A model generated the notes under the pieces. The model searched no databases. It had not been told where the DNA came from and was given only the letters and a program-made list of their open reading frames with translations. A stretch of 59,206 bases of DNA from Clostridia bacterium (GTDB lineage: Bacteria > Bacillota > Clostridia > Oscillospirales > CAG-272), in assembly GCA_024404505.1 (NCBI GenBank), contig JAKSPU010000004.1, positions 1-59,206 of the forward strand, in the 5' to 3' direction. Below, one piece after another: positions 52,156 to 59,206 of the stretch. A program made the translations under genes and the position numbers. Position 1 is the first letter of the stretch. Each line of letters opens with the position of its first letter.

Positions 52156-52192
52156 GTCGATAATAGTACAAGGTTTCGTTTATACTGATGGA

Positions 52193-52224
52193 AACGGCGG
52201 GTGCCCAGATGGGTACCCGCCGTT
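52193..52224 (+). terminator. Hairpin terminator after the glycosidase pair
   Basis: AACGGCGGGTGCCC (52193-52206) pairs with GGGTACCCGCCGTT (52211-52224) with one G-T pair and a 4-base loop, then CCTGCTTTGTT. Confidence 0.7.
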
Positions 52225-52236
52225 CCTGCTTTGTTA

Positions 52237-52830
52237 TCAATTATCCGTTACAAGTACAGCCCTGCAGGGGGCGCCGTCCGCGCCTGTCAGATTGAGCGGT
52301 GCGGCGTACAGCGTATATACGCCGTCCGGCACCTCCCCCAGCCTGATGCCCTCAAGCAGCACGACCTCACGTGAAAGCAGCGCAAGATGCACCGCCATGG
52401 GGCCGTCCTCCGGTCCGACGGTCTGGGATTCGTTGCCGATCAGGTACAGGCCTGCGTCGGCAAACACGCGTGCAGCTTCGAGCGTCACGGTCGCGCGTCC
52501 GCGGATCAGGATGCGCTTTGCCGCCTCGGGGTCCTGCACACGGGCGCGGAACAGAACGTCATGCGCGTCCTCCGCGCTTATATCACCCGACATGGTAACG
52601 ACACAGGCAGGACCTATGAACCGGTCAAGGCTGACACGGTCGATGCTCTTCCCTTCCCGGATAAAATGGTACAGCGCGTCAACGTGCGTGCCGTTATGTG
52701 CGCACATGGAAAAGGCGGTCAGGTTGTACAGCGCGCCGTCCTCCATCCGGGACAGCACCGTTCTGACTGGGCCCGGATCGCCGGGATACACGCTGCACTC
52801 AAACAACGGCTGTGAAATATCGTAGATCAT
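52237..52830 (-). CDS. Cyclase-family metal hydrolase (kynurenine formamidase-like)
   Basis: The 197-residue product matches the cyclase family (PF04199): MIYDISQPLF at the start, YPGDPGPV, MCAHNGTHVDALYHF (the HxGTHxDxxxHF zinc motif), DRFIGPACVV and LIGNESQTVGPEDG. These small proteins bind two zinc ions and open amide or lactone rings. Kynurenine formamidase, isatin hydrolase and polyketide cyclases are known members. Here the substrate is not evident. No neighbours share its strand. The ATG follows a weak GGGAAAGGGAAGGAG site. Confidence 0.88.
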   Translation of the reverse strand: MIYDISQPLFECSVYPGDPGPVRTVLSRMEDGALYNLTAFSMCAHNGTHVDALYHFIREGKSIDRVSLDRFIGPACVVTMSGDISAEDAHDVLFRARVQDPEAAKRILIRGRATVTLEAARVFADAGLYLIGNESQTVGPEDGPMAVHLALLSREVVLLEGIRLGEVPDGVYTLYAAPLNLTGADGAPCRAVLVTDN

Positions 52831-52965
52831 GATTTCAACTCCTTCCCTTTCCCCTAATACCCCGCTTTCTCGGCCAATATTACATGAATCAAATATTTTT
52901 TGAGTTTTCGGGAGCCTTATGCGGGTGCGGGGCTGTATAAATCTGATATATATTGCTCCTTTGCC

Positions 52966-52994
52966 TTGACAACATATTCCCGTTGTGTTATAAT
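52966..52994 (+). promoter_or_regulatory. Perfect sigma-A promoter of the ATP-grasp cassette
   Basis: TTGACA (52966-52971), 17 bases, TATAAT (52989-52994). The first gene starts about 100 bases later, which leaves a leader that could carry regulation; I see no clear terminator or riboswitch in it. Confidence 0.88.
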
Positions 52995-53100
52995 ATGATG
53001 AATATGTATGTTTTCCTTCCCCGGGTCCGGTTATGGATCCGGTCTGCGGAGACTTACATTTCCATTCTTACGCTCCAGACGAAACAGAGGTGTTTTTACT

Positions 53101-54300
53101 ATGAAAAAGCTCATGATCCTCGGCGGGTCCCGTTACGCGCTGCCCGTCATCCGGGCGGCGCACAGCCTCGGGCTGTACGTCATCACCTGCGACTACCTGC
53201 CGGACAACATCGCGCATAAATATTCCGACGAATACTGTAACGTCAGCATCATCGACAAGGAAGCGACTCTCGAGGCCGCCAGACGGCTGAAGCCGGACGG
53301 CGTCATCTCCTTCGCCTGCGACCCCGGCGTCGTCACCGCCGCCTACGTCGCCGAGCAGCTCGGACTTCCCTCCGTCGGCTCCTATGAAGCTGTCTCGATC
53401 CTTCAGAACAAGGGCAGATTCCGCCGTTTCCTGACCGAGCACGGTTTCAACGTCCCGACGGCCAAGGGCTACACCTCCGCCGATGATGCAGTCAGGGATG
53501 TCGATCTCTTCCATTGGCCCGTCATCGTCAAGCCGACCGACAGCGCCGGCTCCAAGGGCGTCACCCGCGTCGACGATCCCGCCAAGCTGCGTGAAAGCAT
53601 TGCCTACGCTCTCTCCTTCTCGCATTGCAGCGAGTTCATCGTAGAGGACTTCATCACCCAGCACGGCTTCTCGTCGGACACCGACAGCTTCTCCGTCGAT
53701 GGCGAACTCAGATTCGTATCCTTCAACTCCCAGCGCTTCGACCGCGGAGCCGAGAATCCGTACACACCCGCCGCGTACAGCTGGCCGTCGTCCATGACGG
53801 AGGAGCATCAGCGGGAGCTTGCGTCGGAGATACAGCGTCTGATCACCCTCCTCGGACTCGGCACCTCGGTGTATAACATCGAGACACGCGAAGGCACGGA
53901 CGGTAAAGCGTATATCATGGAGCTGTCCCCGCGCGGCGGAGGCAACCGCCTCTCAGAGTGCCTCGAGTACGCGACCGGCGTCAAGCTGGTGGAGAACGCG
54001 GTCCGCGCAGCGGTCGGGATGCCTGTGGTCGGCGTGGAGCAGAAGCCGTACGACGGCTGCTGGGCAGAGGTCATCCTACACAGCGACAAGCCCGGCGTAT
54101 TCGACAGCCTGTGGATCTCCGACGAGATCGCCGGGAACGTATTTGAGCGCGACCTGTGGATCGAGCCGGGCACGAAGGTCGGCGGATTCAGCGCGGCCAA
54201 CGAGGCCGTCGGCACGCTCGTGCTGAAATTCGAGAACGACAGCCGGCTTCAGGAAGTCATGGCTGACGTGTCCCGCTACGTGAAGATCCTGGTCAAGTGA
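53101..54300 (+). CDS. ATP-grasp ligase (biotin-carboxylase-like), gene 1 of the cassette
   Basis: The 399-residue product has a Rossmann-type N-terminal preATP domain (KLMILGGSRYALPVIRAAH, ITCDYLPDNIAHKYSDEY), then the ATP-grasp fold: ILQNKGRFRRFL, VIVKPTDSAGSKGVTRV (ATP-binding loop), VEDFITQHGFSSDTDSF and the metal-binding MELSPRGGGNRLSE. The fold adds carboxylates, amino acids or peptides to amines with ATP. Its ATP-binding residues are intact. The start is an ATG with AGAGGTG upstream; an in-frame GTG-like extension upstream was not used. The second gene begins 7 bases after its stop, so they form one cassette. The substrate is unknown. Confidence 0.86.
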   Translation: MKKLMILGGSRYALPVIRAAHSLGLYVITCDYLPDNIAHKYSDEYCNVSIIDKEATLEAARRLKPDGVISFACDPGVVTAAYVAEQLGLPSVGSYEAVSILQNKGRFRRFLTEHGFNVPTAKGYTSADDAVRDVDLFHWPVIVKPTDSAGSKGVTRVDDPAKLRESIAYALSFSHCSEFIVEDFITQHGFSSDTDSFSVDGELRFVSFNSQRFDRGAENPYTPAAYSWPSSMTEEHQRELASEIQRLITLLGLGTSVYNIETREGTDGKAYIMELSPRGGGNRLSECLEYATGVKLVENAVRAAVGMPVVGVEQKPYDGCWAEVILHSDKPGVFDSLWISDEIAGNVFERDLWIEPGTKVGGFSAANEAVGTLVLKFENDSRLQEVMADVSRYVKILVK

Positions 54301-54307
54301 CGGAAAT

Positions 54308-55273
54308 ATGAATCCTTTCAACGAAATAGGCGGCTACCTCGGCGCCGAGCCGTATACGGGCTGCCACGGGGAATACTATCCCGACGCGGTCGCTCTGAAC
54401 ACCGCGCGGAACGCTCTCGTATACGCCGTCAGGGTGCGCGGCATCCGCAAGCTGCGGATACCGGCATACCTGTGCGATTCGGTCTCGCTGGTTTGCGACC
54501 GCGAGCATATCCCCTACGAGTATTACCACACCGGCGCCGACCTCCGTCCGGTCATCGACCGTCCGCCGGTGCCGGGTGAATACCTCTACGTCGTCAACCT
54601 GTACGGCCAGATGTCCAACGCGGAGCTTGCCGCGCTGCGGGACAGATACGGCCGCGTGATCGTCGACAACATCCACGCCTTCTACCAGCCGCCGATCAAA
54701 GGGGCTGACACGATCTGGTCCTGCCGCAAGTTCTTCGGCGTCCCGGACGGAGCTTACCTTGTGACGGACACGCTGCTTCCGGACGACCTTCCGACCGACG
54801 TTTCCGACGGGCGGACGTCACACATTTATGGTCGGCTGCGCGACGGTGCGACGGCACATTACGCGGAGTTCCGCGCGAATGACGACGCCTTCGAGCAGCT
54901 CCCCCTGATGCGTATGTCGGAGCTGACGCACAGGATGCTGTCCGTCATCGACTACGAACGCGTAAAACGCATCCGGGAGGAGAATTTTACCTGCCTGCAC
55001 CGGCTGCTCGGCAGTCGGAACGGTCTGAGGCTCCGGATGCCGGAGGGACCTTACGCCTACCCGTTCCTGTGCGAAAACGGTCCCCGGGTCAGAAAATATC
55101 TGGCAAGCCGGAAGATATACGTGGCGACTCTGTGGCCGAACGTGTCGGAGAACGGAAACGATACCGAGCGCTATTGCGCCGAAAACATCCTGCCGCTGCC
55201 GTGCGATCAGCGATACGGCGCGGAGGAAATGCAAATCATAGCGGAGGAATTGGAACATGTACGAAAATCTTAA
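54308..55273 (+). CDS. DegT-like PLP-dependent enzyme, gene 2 of the cassette
   Basis: The 321-residue product carries a fold-type I PLP core: ALNTARNALVYAVRVRGIRK, IPAYLCDSV, RVIVDNIHAFYQ (Asp120) and IWSCRKFFGVPDGAYLV (Lys141, the likely Schiff base). It is shorter than usual DegT enzymes, with a reduced C-terminal domain. Such proteins in polysaccharide clusters can be aminotransferases, and some small ones in non-ribosomal-type clusters use amino acids. Its last 17 bases overlap the next gene. Ribosome binding site is weak (ACGGAAAT), so translation may be coupled to gene 1. Confidence 0.78.
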   Translation: MNPFNEIGGYLGAEPYTGCHGEYYPDAVALNTARNALVYAVRVRGIRKLRIPAYLCDSVSLVCDREHIPYEYYHTGADLRPVIDRPPVPGEYLYVVNLYGQMSNAELAALRDRYGRVIVDNIHAFYQPPIKGADTIWSCRKFFGVPDGAYLVTDTLLPDDLPTDVSDGRTSHIYGRLRDGATAHYAEFRANDDAFEQLPLMRMSELTHRMLSVIDYERVKRIREENFTCLHRLLGSRNGLRLRMPEGPYAYPFLCENGPRVRKYLASRKIYVATLWPNVSENGNDTERYCAENILPLPCDQRYGAEEMQIIAEELEHVRKS

Positions 55274-56573
55274 AGGGAAAAAGCTGCTGGTGATGGATCG
55301 TACCGCGCTGGCTGCCTGTGCGGTCAGGAGAGCAAAGGAGCTTGGCATCAAGACCATCGTCGCCAACTTCTATCCGGAGGCGCTGTCTCCCTCCAAACAG
55401 ATCGCCGATGAAAAGGTGGACATCGATATTTCCGATATCGACGCCATGGTAAAGCTCGTCCGCGAGCGCCACGTCGACGGCATCTTCGTCGGCTGGACCG
55501 ATTCCCACCTGCCCTTCTACGCGCAGATCTGCGAGCGTGCCGGTCTTCCCTGCTGCGGCACGGTGGAGCAGTTCGATATCCTTTCCAACGACAAACGTAA
55601 ATTCAAGGAGGCGTGCCGCCAATACGGCGTGCCCACCCCGACCGAATACAAGGTCGGTATCGACTTCGACCGTGCCGTGCTCGACACCATTGAGTATCCC
55701 GTCATGGTCAAGCCCGCCGACGGCAGCGGCGGACGCGGCATCATGAGATGCGACAACGAGGAACAGATGATCGCGCACTACAAAAAGCTGTACGACGCGT
55801 CTGCCTCCAAGAAGATCGTCGTGGAGCGGTACATCGAAAGCCCCAACGAGATCTTCATCCACTACACCGTTCAGGACGGTGAGTGCAGCCTCTCGAGCGC
55901 TTTCATGAAGTTCAAAACGCAGGCGGAGACCGACAAGGCCGCCTCCTGCCTGTTCCACACCTTCGCTCCCGAGTTCATGGCCAAGTACAAGTATAAGGAG
56001 ACCGTCGAGCCTGCCGTCATCAACATGATCAAGGGTCTCGGCCTCCGGTACGGCAACGTGATGTTCCAGGGCTTCGAGGAAAACGGGAAATTCTACTTCC
56101 ACGAGTCCGGTCTGCGCCCGGGCGGAGATCAGTTCTACGTCTTTACCGAAAAGCTGACCGGTCTCAGCTCGCTCAACCTGCTGATCGAGTTCGCCCTGAC
56201 AGGCCGGATGGACAGCTGCCGTGCCGCCGATCTCGACGACTACCGGTACAGCCGGTACTGCTGCAATTACTACGTCCCGCTGAAGCCCGGACGGATCACG
56301 AGCGTGTCCGGCATCGAGGCCGTGAACGCCATGCCCGAGGTGCTTCAGAACGTTCAGTTCAAGTTCCCGGGCGACGTGATCTCCGATACGAGCTCGCTCG
56401 ACCGCGTGATATTCCGCATCCACGTCATGGCCAAGACCAGAGAGGACTTCGCAAACGCTCTCTGCCGCGTCAGCCGGACGCTGGAGATCCTCGACGAGAA
56501 CGGGAACGAAATGCAGCTTGAAAAGCTCACGTATGACGGCATCATGAAAATGGCCGAGGAGACATGGGGATGA
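55257..56573 (+). CDS. ATP-grasp ligase (CPSase-large-subunit-like), gene 3
   Basis: The 438-residue product has a preATP domain (LLVMDRTALAACAVRRAKEL, TIVANFYPE), ATP-grasp motifs (SNDKRKFKEACRQYGVPTP; VMVKPADGSGGRGIMRC for the ATP loop; VVERYIESPNEIFIHYTV; FHESGLRPGGDQFY for metal) and a C-terminal extra domain (about 330-438). It is related to but clearly different from gene 1. The overlapped ATG at 55257 has GCGGAGGA upstream. Its stop overlaps the next gene by four bases (ATGA). Substrate unknown; probably an amine-carboxylate ligation. Confidence 0.86.
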   Translation: MYENLKGKKLLVMDRTALAACAVRRAKELGIKTIVANFYPEALSPSKQIADEKVDIDISDIDAMVKLVRERHVDGIFVGWTDSHLPFYAQICERAGLPCCGTVEQFDILSNDKRKFKEACRQYGVPTPTEYKVGIDFDRAVLDTIEYPVMVKPADGSGGRGIMRCDNEEQMIAHYKKLYDASASKKIVVERYIESPNEIFIHYTVQDGECSLSSAFMKFKTQAETDKAASCLFHTFAPEFMAKYKYKETVEPAVINMIKGLGLRYGNVMFQGFEENGKFYFHESGLRPGGDQFYVFTEKLTGLSSLNLLIEFALTGRMDSCRAADLDDYRYSRYCCNYYVPLKPGRITSVSGIEAVNAMPEVLQNVQFKFPGDVISDTSSLDRVIFRIHVMAKTREDFANALCRVSRTLEILDENGNEMQLEKLTYDGIMKMAEETWG

Positions 56574-57706
56574 AAAAAGTCAAGAGCAACGACGGCATCG
56601 CCGCGTGGAAGATCGACAACGGGCTTGAGCGCTTTCTCGGAAAGTGCGCCGACCGCGGCGAGTTCGGGAAACGGCTGTACGTAGGCTTTTACCGCCTCTT
56701 TGACGCCGAATACTACAAGAAGGGTCTCAAGTTCATCGACCGCAACATCGAGGCCTTCGTACCGGGCGGCGTGACCGAAAAGCAGCATAAGCAGTATGTC
56801 CGCGATATGGTCTACTCGCTGCACCGCTTCGGCTGTATGTTCGACGAGTATTTCATGTTCAGATACCCCGTACTCAACACCAAGGGGCGCGAGGCGTTCA
56901 TCACGGACAAGAAGCGCTGGGATTACTACGCCCGCATGAACAGGGACGAAAACAAGATCCTGTTCAACGACAAGGAGAAGGCGTACGAACTGTTCGGTAA
57001 GTACTATCACCGTGAGTTGATCAAGATCACCGGCGAGGGCGACAAGGAGCTGTTCAGCGCGTTTGCCGCACGTCACACGCGGTTTATCGTCAAGCCGTAT
57101 GACGGCAGCGGCGGCAAGGGCATCGCTATCCTCGATTCCGCCGACTTTTCCGACACGGACGCGCTCTTTGCCGAAGTCCTGAGCCGCGGCACGACCGTCT
57201 GTGAGGAGCTGATCAAGGAAGTCCCCGAGCTTCAGGCGCTGCATCCCTCCTCCATCAATACCGTCCGCGTCCCGACCGTGCTGGCCGGCGGAGAGGTACA
57301 TATCTTCTGCCCGTTCATGCGTATCGGCAAGGGCGGCTCGGTGGTGGATAACGCCGCCTCCGGCGGTGTGTTTGCCGCGGTCGACCCGGACACCGGCATC
57401 GTGACGAGCAGAGGCATCGACGAGCACGGACATGAGTTCCTCGTACACCCGGACACCGGCTTCGTTATCCCCGGCTTCCGCATCCCGCGCTGGGACGAGG
57501 CGGTCGCGCTGGTCAACGAGCTTGCCCGCGTCGTGGAGGGCAACCACTACTGCGGATGGGATCTGGCCCTCACCGAAGACGGCTGGATCATGGTCGAGGG
57601 GAATCCCCGCGGTCAGCTCGTGGAGCAGTATGTCACACACAACGGATGCCGTGAGGAGCTTGAAAAGCTGATCGGCATCATCGAAAAAGAGAATACGGAG
57701 GCTTGA
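56570..57706 (+). CDS. Sugar-transfer-associated ATP-grasp protein, gene 4
   Basis: The 378-residue product fits the ATPgrasp_ST family (PF14397), found next to glycosyltransferase genes: FIVKPYDGSGGKGIAILDS (ATP loop), TVCEELIKEVPELQALHPS, INTVRVPTVLAGGEVHIFC, NAASGGVFAAVDPDTG, and near the end GWDLALTEDGWIMVEGNPRG (metal). These enzymes are thought to modify carbohydrates or their carriers with amino acids. The ATG at 56570 was chosen over 56564 because GAGGAG is 8 bases before it. It overlaps the stop of gene 3 as ATGA. Confidence 0.86.
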   Translation: MKKVKSNDGIAAWKIDNGLERFLGKCADRGEFGKRLYVGFYRLFDAEYYKKGLKFIDRNIEAFVPGGVTEKQHKQYVRDMVYSLHRFGCMFDEYFMFRYPVLNTKGREAFITDKKRWDYYARMNRDENKILFNDKEKAYELFGKYYHRELIKITGEGDKELFSAFAARHTRFIVKPYDGSGGKGIAILDSADFSDTDALFAEVLSRGTTVCEELIKEVPELQALHPSSINTVRVPTVLAGGEVHIFCPFMRIGKGGSVVDNAASGGVFAAVDPDTGIVTSRGIDEHGHEFLVHPDTGFVIPGFRIPRWDEAVALVNELARVVEGNHYCGWDLALTEDGWIMVEGNPRGQLVEQYVTHNGCREELEKLIGIIEKENTEA

Positions 57707-57711
57707 TCATC

Positions 57712-58767
57712 GTGTGGATCAACAGACGGATATACGAGCTGCGCGGCATCAAAAAGATCCTTGAACAGCCCACCTACGAAAAGGACAAGCCGCGTAAATC
57801 CAAGGCAAAGCGCCGCAAGGAGCTCTTGAAATGGCTTCGGAAATACAAGGAAGTCAATAAGTTCTATAACCTCTACGGCTGCGACGTGGAGGGAGTCGAT
57901 CCGGAGACCTTCGTGGATTATCGTATCAACTTCATGGGCAACCGCGACAGACTGAATTACTCCGGCAAGCCCTTCTCGCAGGTCGGTCTGCTTCAGGACA
58001 AGTTCCAATTCTATAAGTACATGAGCGTCAACGGTATCCCCGTGGTACCCGTTTTCGCGTTCCAGTGCGACGGCAGGCTGTACGACGTAAATATGAATCC
58101 GGTCGACCCGGACGCCACCCTCGGGCATGAGACCAACCTCTTCGTGAAGTGCATCGACGGTCTGGGCGGCGACGGCGTGTACCATTTCAATGACTACGAG
58201 GCATACAAGGCAGCCGCGGACAAGCTCGCGCACGGAAAGTTCATTATCCAGCACGGGATCAGACAGGCGGCCGAAATCAACGCTATGTACAGCGGGGCGA
58301 TCAATACCCTCCGCCTCGTCACGACGAACGACGGGCAGAACGTATCCGTCTTCGCGGCCGCGTTCCGGATCGCGACCTCCTACTCCGGCAAGGTCGATAA
58401 CCTGAGCGCGGGCGGCATCGCCGTCGGCGTGAATCCGGACGGCTCGCTGAGGCCCCTCGGCAAGATCAAGAAGCTCAAGGATAACTTCGACACGTCGCTT
58501 TCGGAGCATCCCGATACGCACGTCGTATTCGCCGATTTCCGGATCGCGGCCTACGATCAGGCCGTCGAGCTGGTCAAGAAGGCTCACAGGTTCTTCTATA
58601 ACGTCCCGAGTATCGGCTGGGACGTGGTGTTCACCGAGGACGGCGTGCAGCTGCTTGAGGGCAACGATAACTGGGGAATGTCCCTGATCCAGAGCACGAA
58701 CGGCCCGATGCGGGAAAAGTGGCTGGCTTTCGTGGCACAGATCGACGCCGCCCGGAATCAGAAGTGA
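57712..58767 (+). CDS. Sugar-transfer-associated ATP-grasp protein, gene 5
   Basis: The 351-residue product is a second ATPgrasp_ST-like protein: SQVGLLQDKFQFYKYMSVNG, LFVKCIDGLGGDGVYHFNDY (ATP loop), FIIQHGIRQ, INTLRLVTTNDGQNVSVFAA, SAGGIAVGVNPDGSLRPLG and IGWDVVFTEDGVQLLEGNDN. The Lys of the FVKC segment and the terminal Glu-Gly-Asn are retained. I chose the GTG at 57712 as the start, with GGAGG ten bases before it; a TTG at 57703 is too close to that site. A coding sequence of 38 residues follows directly. Confidence 0.85.
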   Translation: MWINRRIYELRGIKKILEQPTYEKDKPRKSKAKRRKELLKWLRKYKEVNKFYNLYGCDVEGVDPETFVDYRINFMGNRDRLNYSGKPFSQVGLLQDKFQFYKYMSVNGIPVVPVFAFQCDGRLYDVNMNPVDPDATLGHETNLFVKCIDGLGGDGVYHFNDYEAYKAAADKLAHGKFIIQHGIRQAAEINAMYSGAINTLRLVTTNDGQNVSVFAAAFRIATSYSGKVDNLSAGGIAVGVNPDGSLRPLGKIKKLKDNFDTSLSEHPDTHVVFADFRIAAYDQAVELVKKAHRFFYNVPSIGWDVVFTEDGVQLLEGNDNWGMSLIQSTNGPMREKWLAFVAQIDAARNQK

Positions 58768-58783
58768 CAAAGGAGAAGTCCGC

Positions 58784-58900
58784 ATGAGCGAACTCACGAC
58801 GTTGGTAAAGACGCTGAGCCGGGACATTTCCGCGATCTGGAAAGATGAATCGTTCGGGCCGTTCGACGAATTATACCAGTTTTCGTACGATGCCTTGTGA
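58784..58900 (+). CDS. Possible 38-residue peptide or gene fragment at the end of the ATP-grasp cassette
   Basis: A complete frame (ATG 58784, TGA 58898-58900) has AAAGGAG eight bases upstream and starts 16 bases after the ATP-grasp stop. The product begins MSELTTLVKTLSRDIS and ends FSYDAL, is acidic and has no signal peptide. It may be a small gene, a precursor peptide of the cassette, or the broken start of a longer gene cut by repeat B. No family recognised. Confidence 0.4.
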   Translation: MSELTTLVKTLSRDISAIWKDESFGPFDELYQFSYDAL

Positions 58901-58977
58901 TTTCAGCGTTCGGGGACCTACCCCCTCCCGTGCGCGGGAAATAAAGGAAGACCTGCGCTCTGCCGTCTGAAACCCAG

Positions 58978-59206
58978 CGTTTCCGCATCGCCGGAAGTGC
59001 TGTTAAACCTTTTTCCCTCCCCCCTGCCCCCCGCCCCACAGGCGGGGGGAAACTTTATTATTAAAGCAGGGAGAAGGGCCGCCTGCGGGCGGCCCTTCTC
59101 CCTGCACTCTCATCCTGCGGGACGCGGCCTTTATGTAAGAGTGGGTCAGGGGTCCCCGCGACTGCGTTTCAAAAAAGGCGGGCGCCCATGACGGCACCCA
59201 CCAATC
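58978..59206 (+). repeat. Dispersed repeat B, copy 4, reaching the window edge
   Basis: The copy begins GCGTTTCCGCATCGCC. CCCCCCGCCC pairs with GGCGGGGGG around 59029-59050. A 40-base hairpin with 18-base arms lies at 59066-59105. Then CACTCTCATCCTGCGGGACGC, CCCCGCGACTGCGTTTC and GACGGCACCCACCAATC, ending at the last base of the window. It is almost identical over the last 60 bases to the inverted copy at 31514. There is no gene in 58901-59206. Confidence 0.85.

Noticed and set aside
46424-52240. A 1938-codon open frame on the minus strand
   Set aside because: It is fully antisense to the zinc-free region of two well-supported glycosidase genes, has no domain, and is typical of antisense frames in GC-rich coding sequence with strong third-position bias.
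52998-53219. A short upstream frame running into the first ATP-grasp gene
   Set aside because: Its codons inside the ATP-grasp gene are a shifted frame with Arg/His/Pro-rich content and no ribosome binding site; a leader-peptide role has no support.

Overview
The window reads as one contig of a GC-rich Gram-positive bacterium, most likely an uncultured, fibre-associated member of the Clostridia (Oscillospirales or Christensenellales type). That placement is inferred from strong GGAGG-type ribosome binding sites, TTGACA-17-TATAAT promoters, many lipobox signal peptides followed by Thr/Pro/Glu-rich linkers, an LtaS/MdoB-like phosphoglycerol transferase, and extracellular solute-binding lipoproteins. 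I saw no rRNA, tRNA, CRISPR array, phage or transposase gene.

Layout. 1-7.1 kb is general: a GHL10 lipoprotein, a coiled-coil membrane protein, a DUF1294 protein pair, an LTA-synthase-like enzyme and a heavy-metal P-type ATPase. 7.4-18.4 kb (minus strand) is a glycan-capture block: a large lipoprotein with a propeller-like C-terminus, then an operon of solute-binding lipoprotein, SGNH hydrolase and two GH99/GH71-like secreted proteins. 18.6-26.9 kb holds L-fucose mutarotase (fucU) with a cytoplasmic GH99/71-like enzyme, a LamG-type surface protein, a GH28-like beta-helix enzyme and a GH123/DUF4091-like lipoprotein. 27.0-31.3 kb holds a double GNAT protein, a neutral-ceramidase-like protein and a second solute-binding lipoprotein. 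31.6-36.6 kb is an AraC regulator divergent from a four-gene cassette: BadF/NAG-type kinase, SIS protein and two DegT-type PLP proteins. 36.9-45.6 kb is an AraC regulator divergent from a six-gene operon: ulaE, lyxK, araD, a ManA-like cupin, a GH71/99-like lipoprotein and a third solute-binding lipoprotein. 45.7-52.1 kb holds a zinc-ribbon protein divergent from two cytosolic six-hairpin glycosidases. 52.2-58.9 kb holds a cyclase-family hydrolase and a tightly coupled cassette of four ATP-grasp proteins with one DegT-like PLP protein.

How it fits together. Secreted and lipid-anchored hydrolases plus solute-binding proteins would cut and capture plant or host glycans. Cytoplasmic glycosidases would finish the oligosaccharides, and fucU, lyxK-ulaE-araD and the kinase/SIS/DegT cassette would process unusual monosaccharides. 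No ABC permease or ATPase lies in the window, so the three solute-binding proteins must borrow transporters encoded elsewhere.

The gaps between units, mostly convergent, are filled by two families of structured, dispersed repeats (called A and B here). Their stems show paired substitutions between copies. One B copy ends exactly at the right edge of the window, which suggests the contig broke in this repeat.
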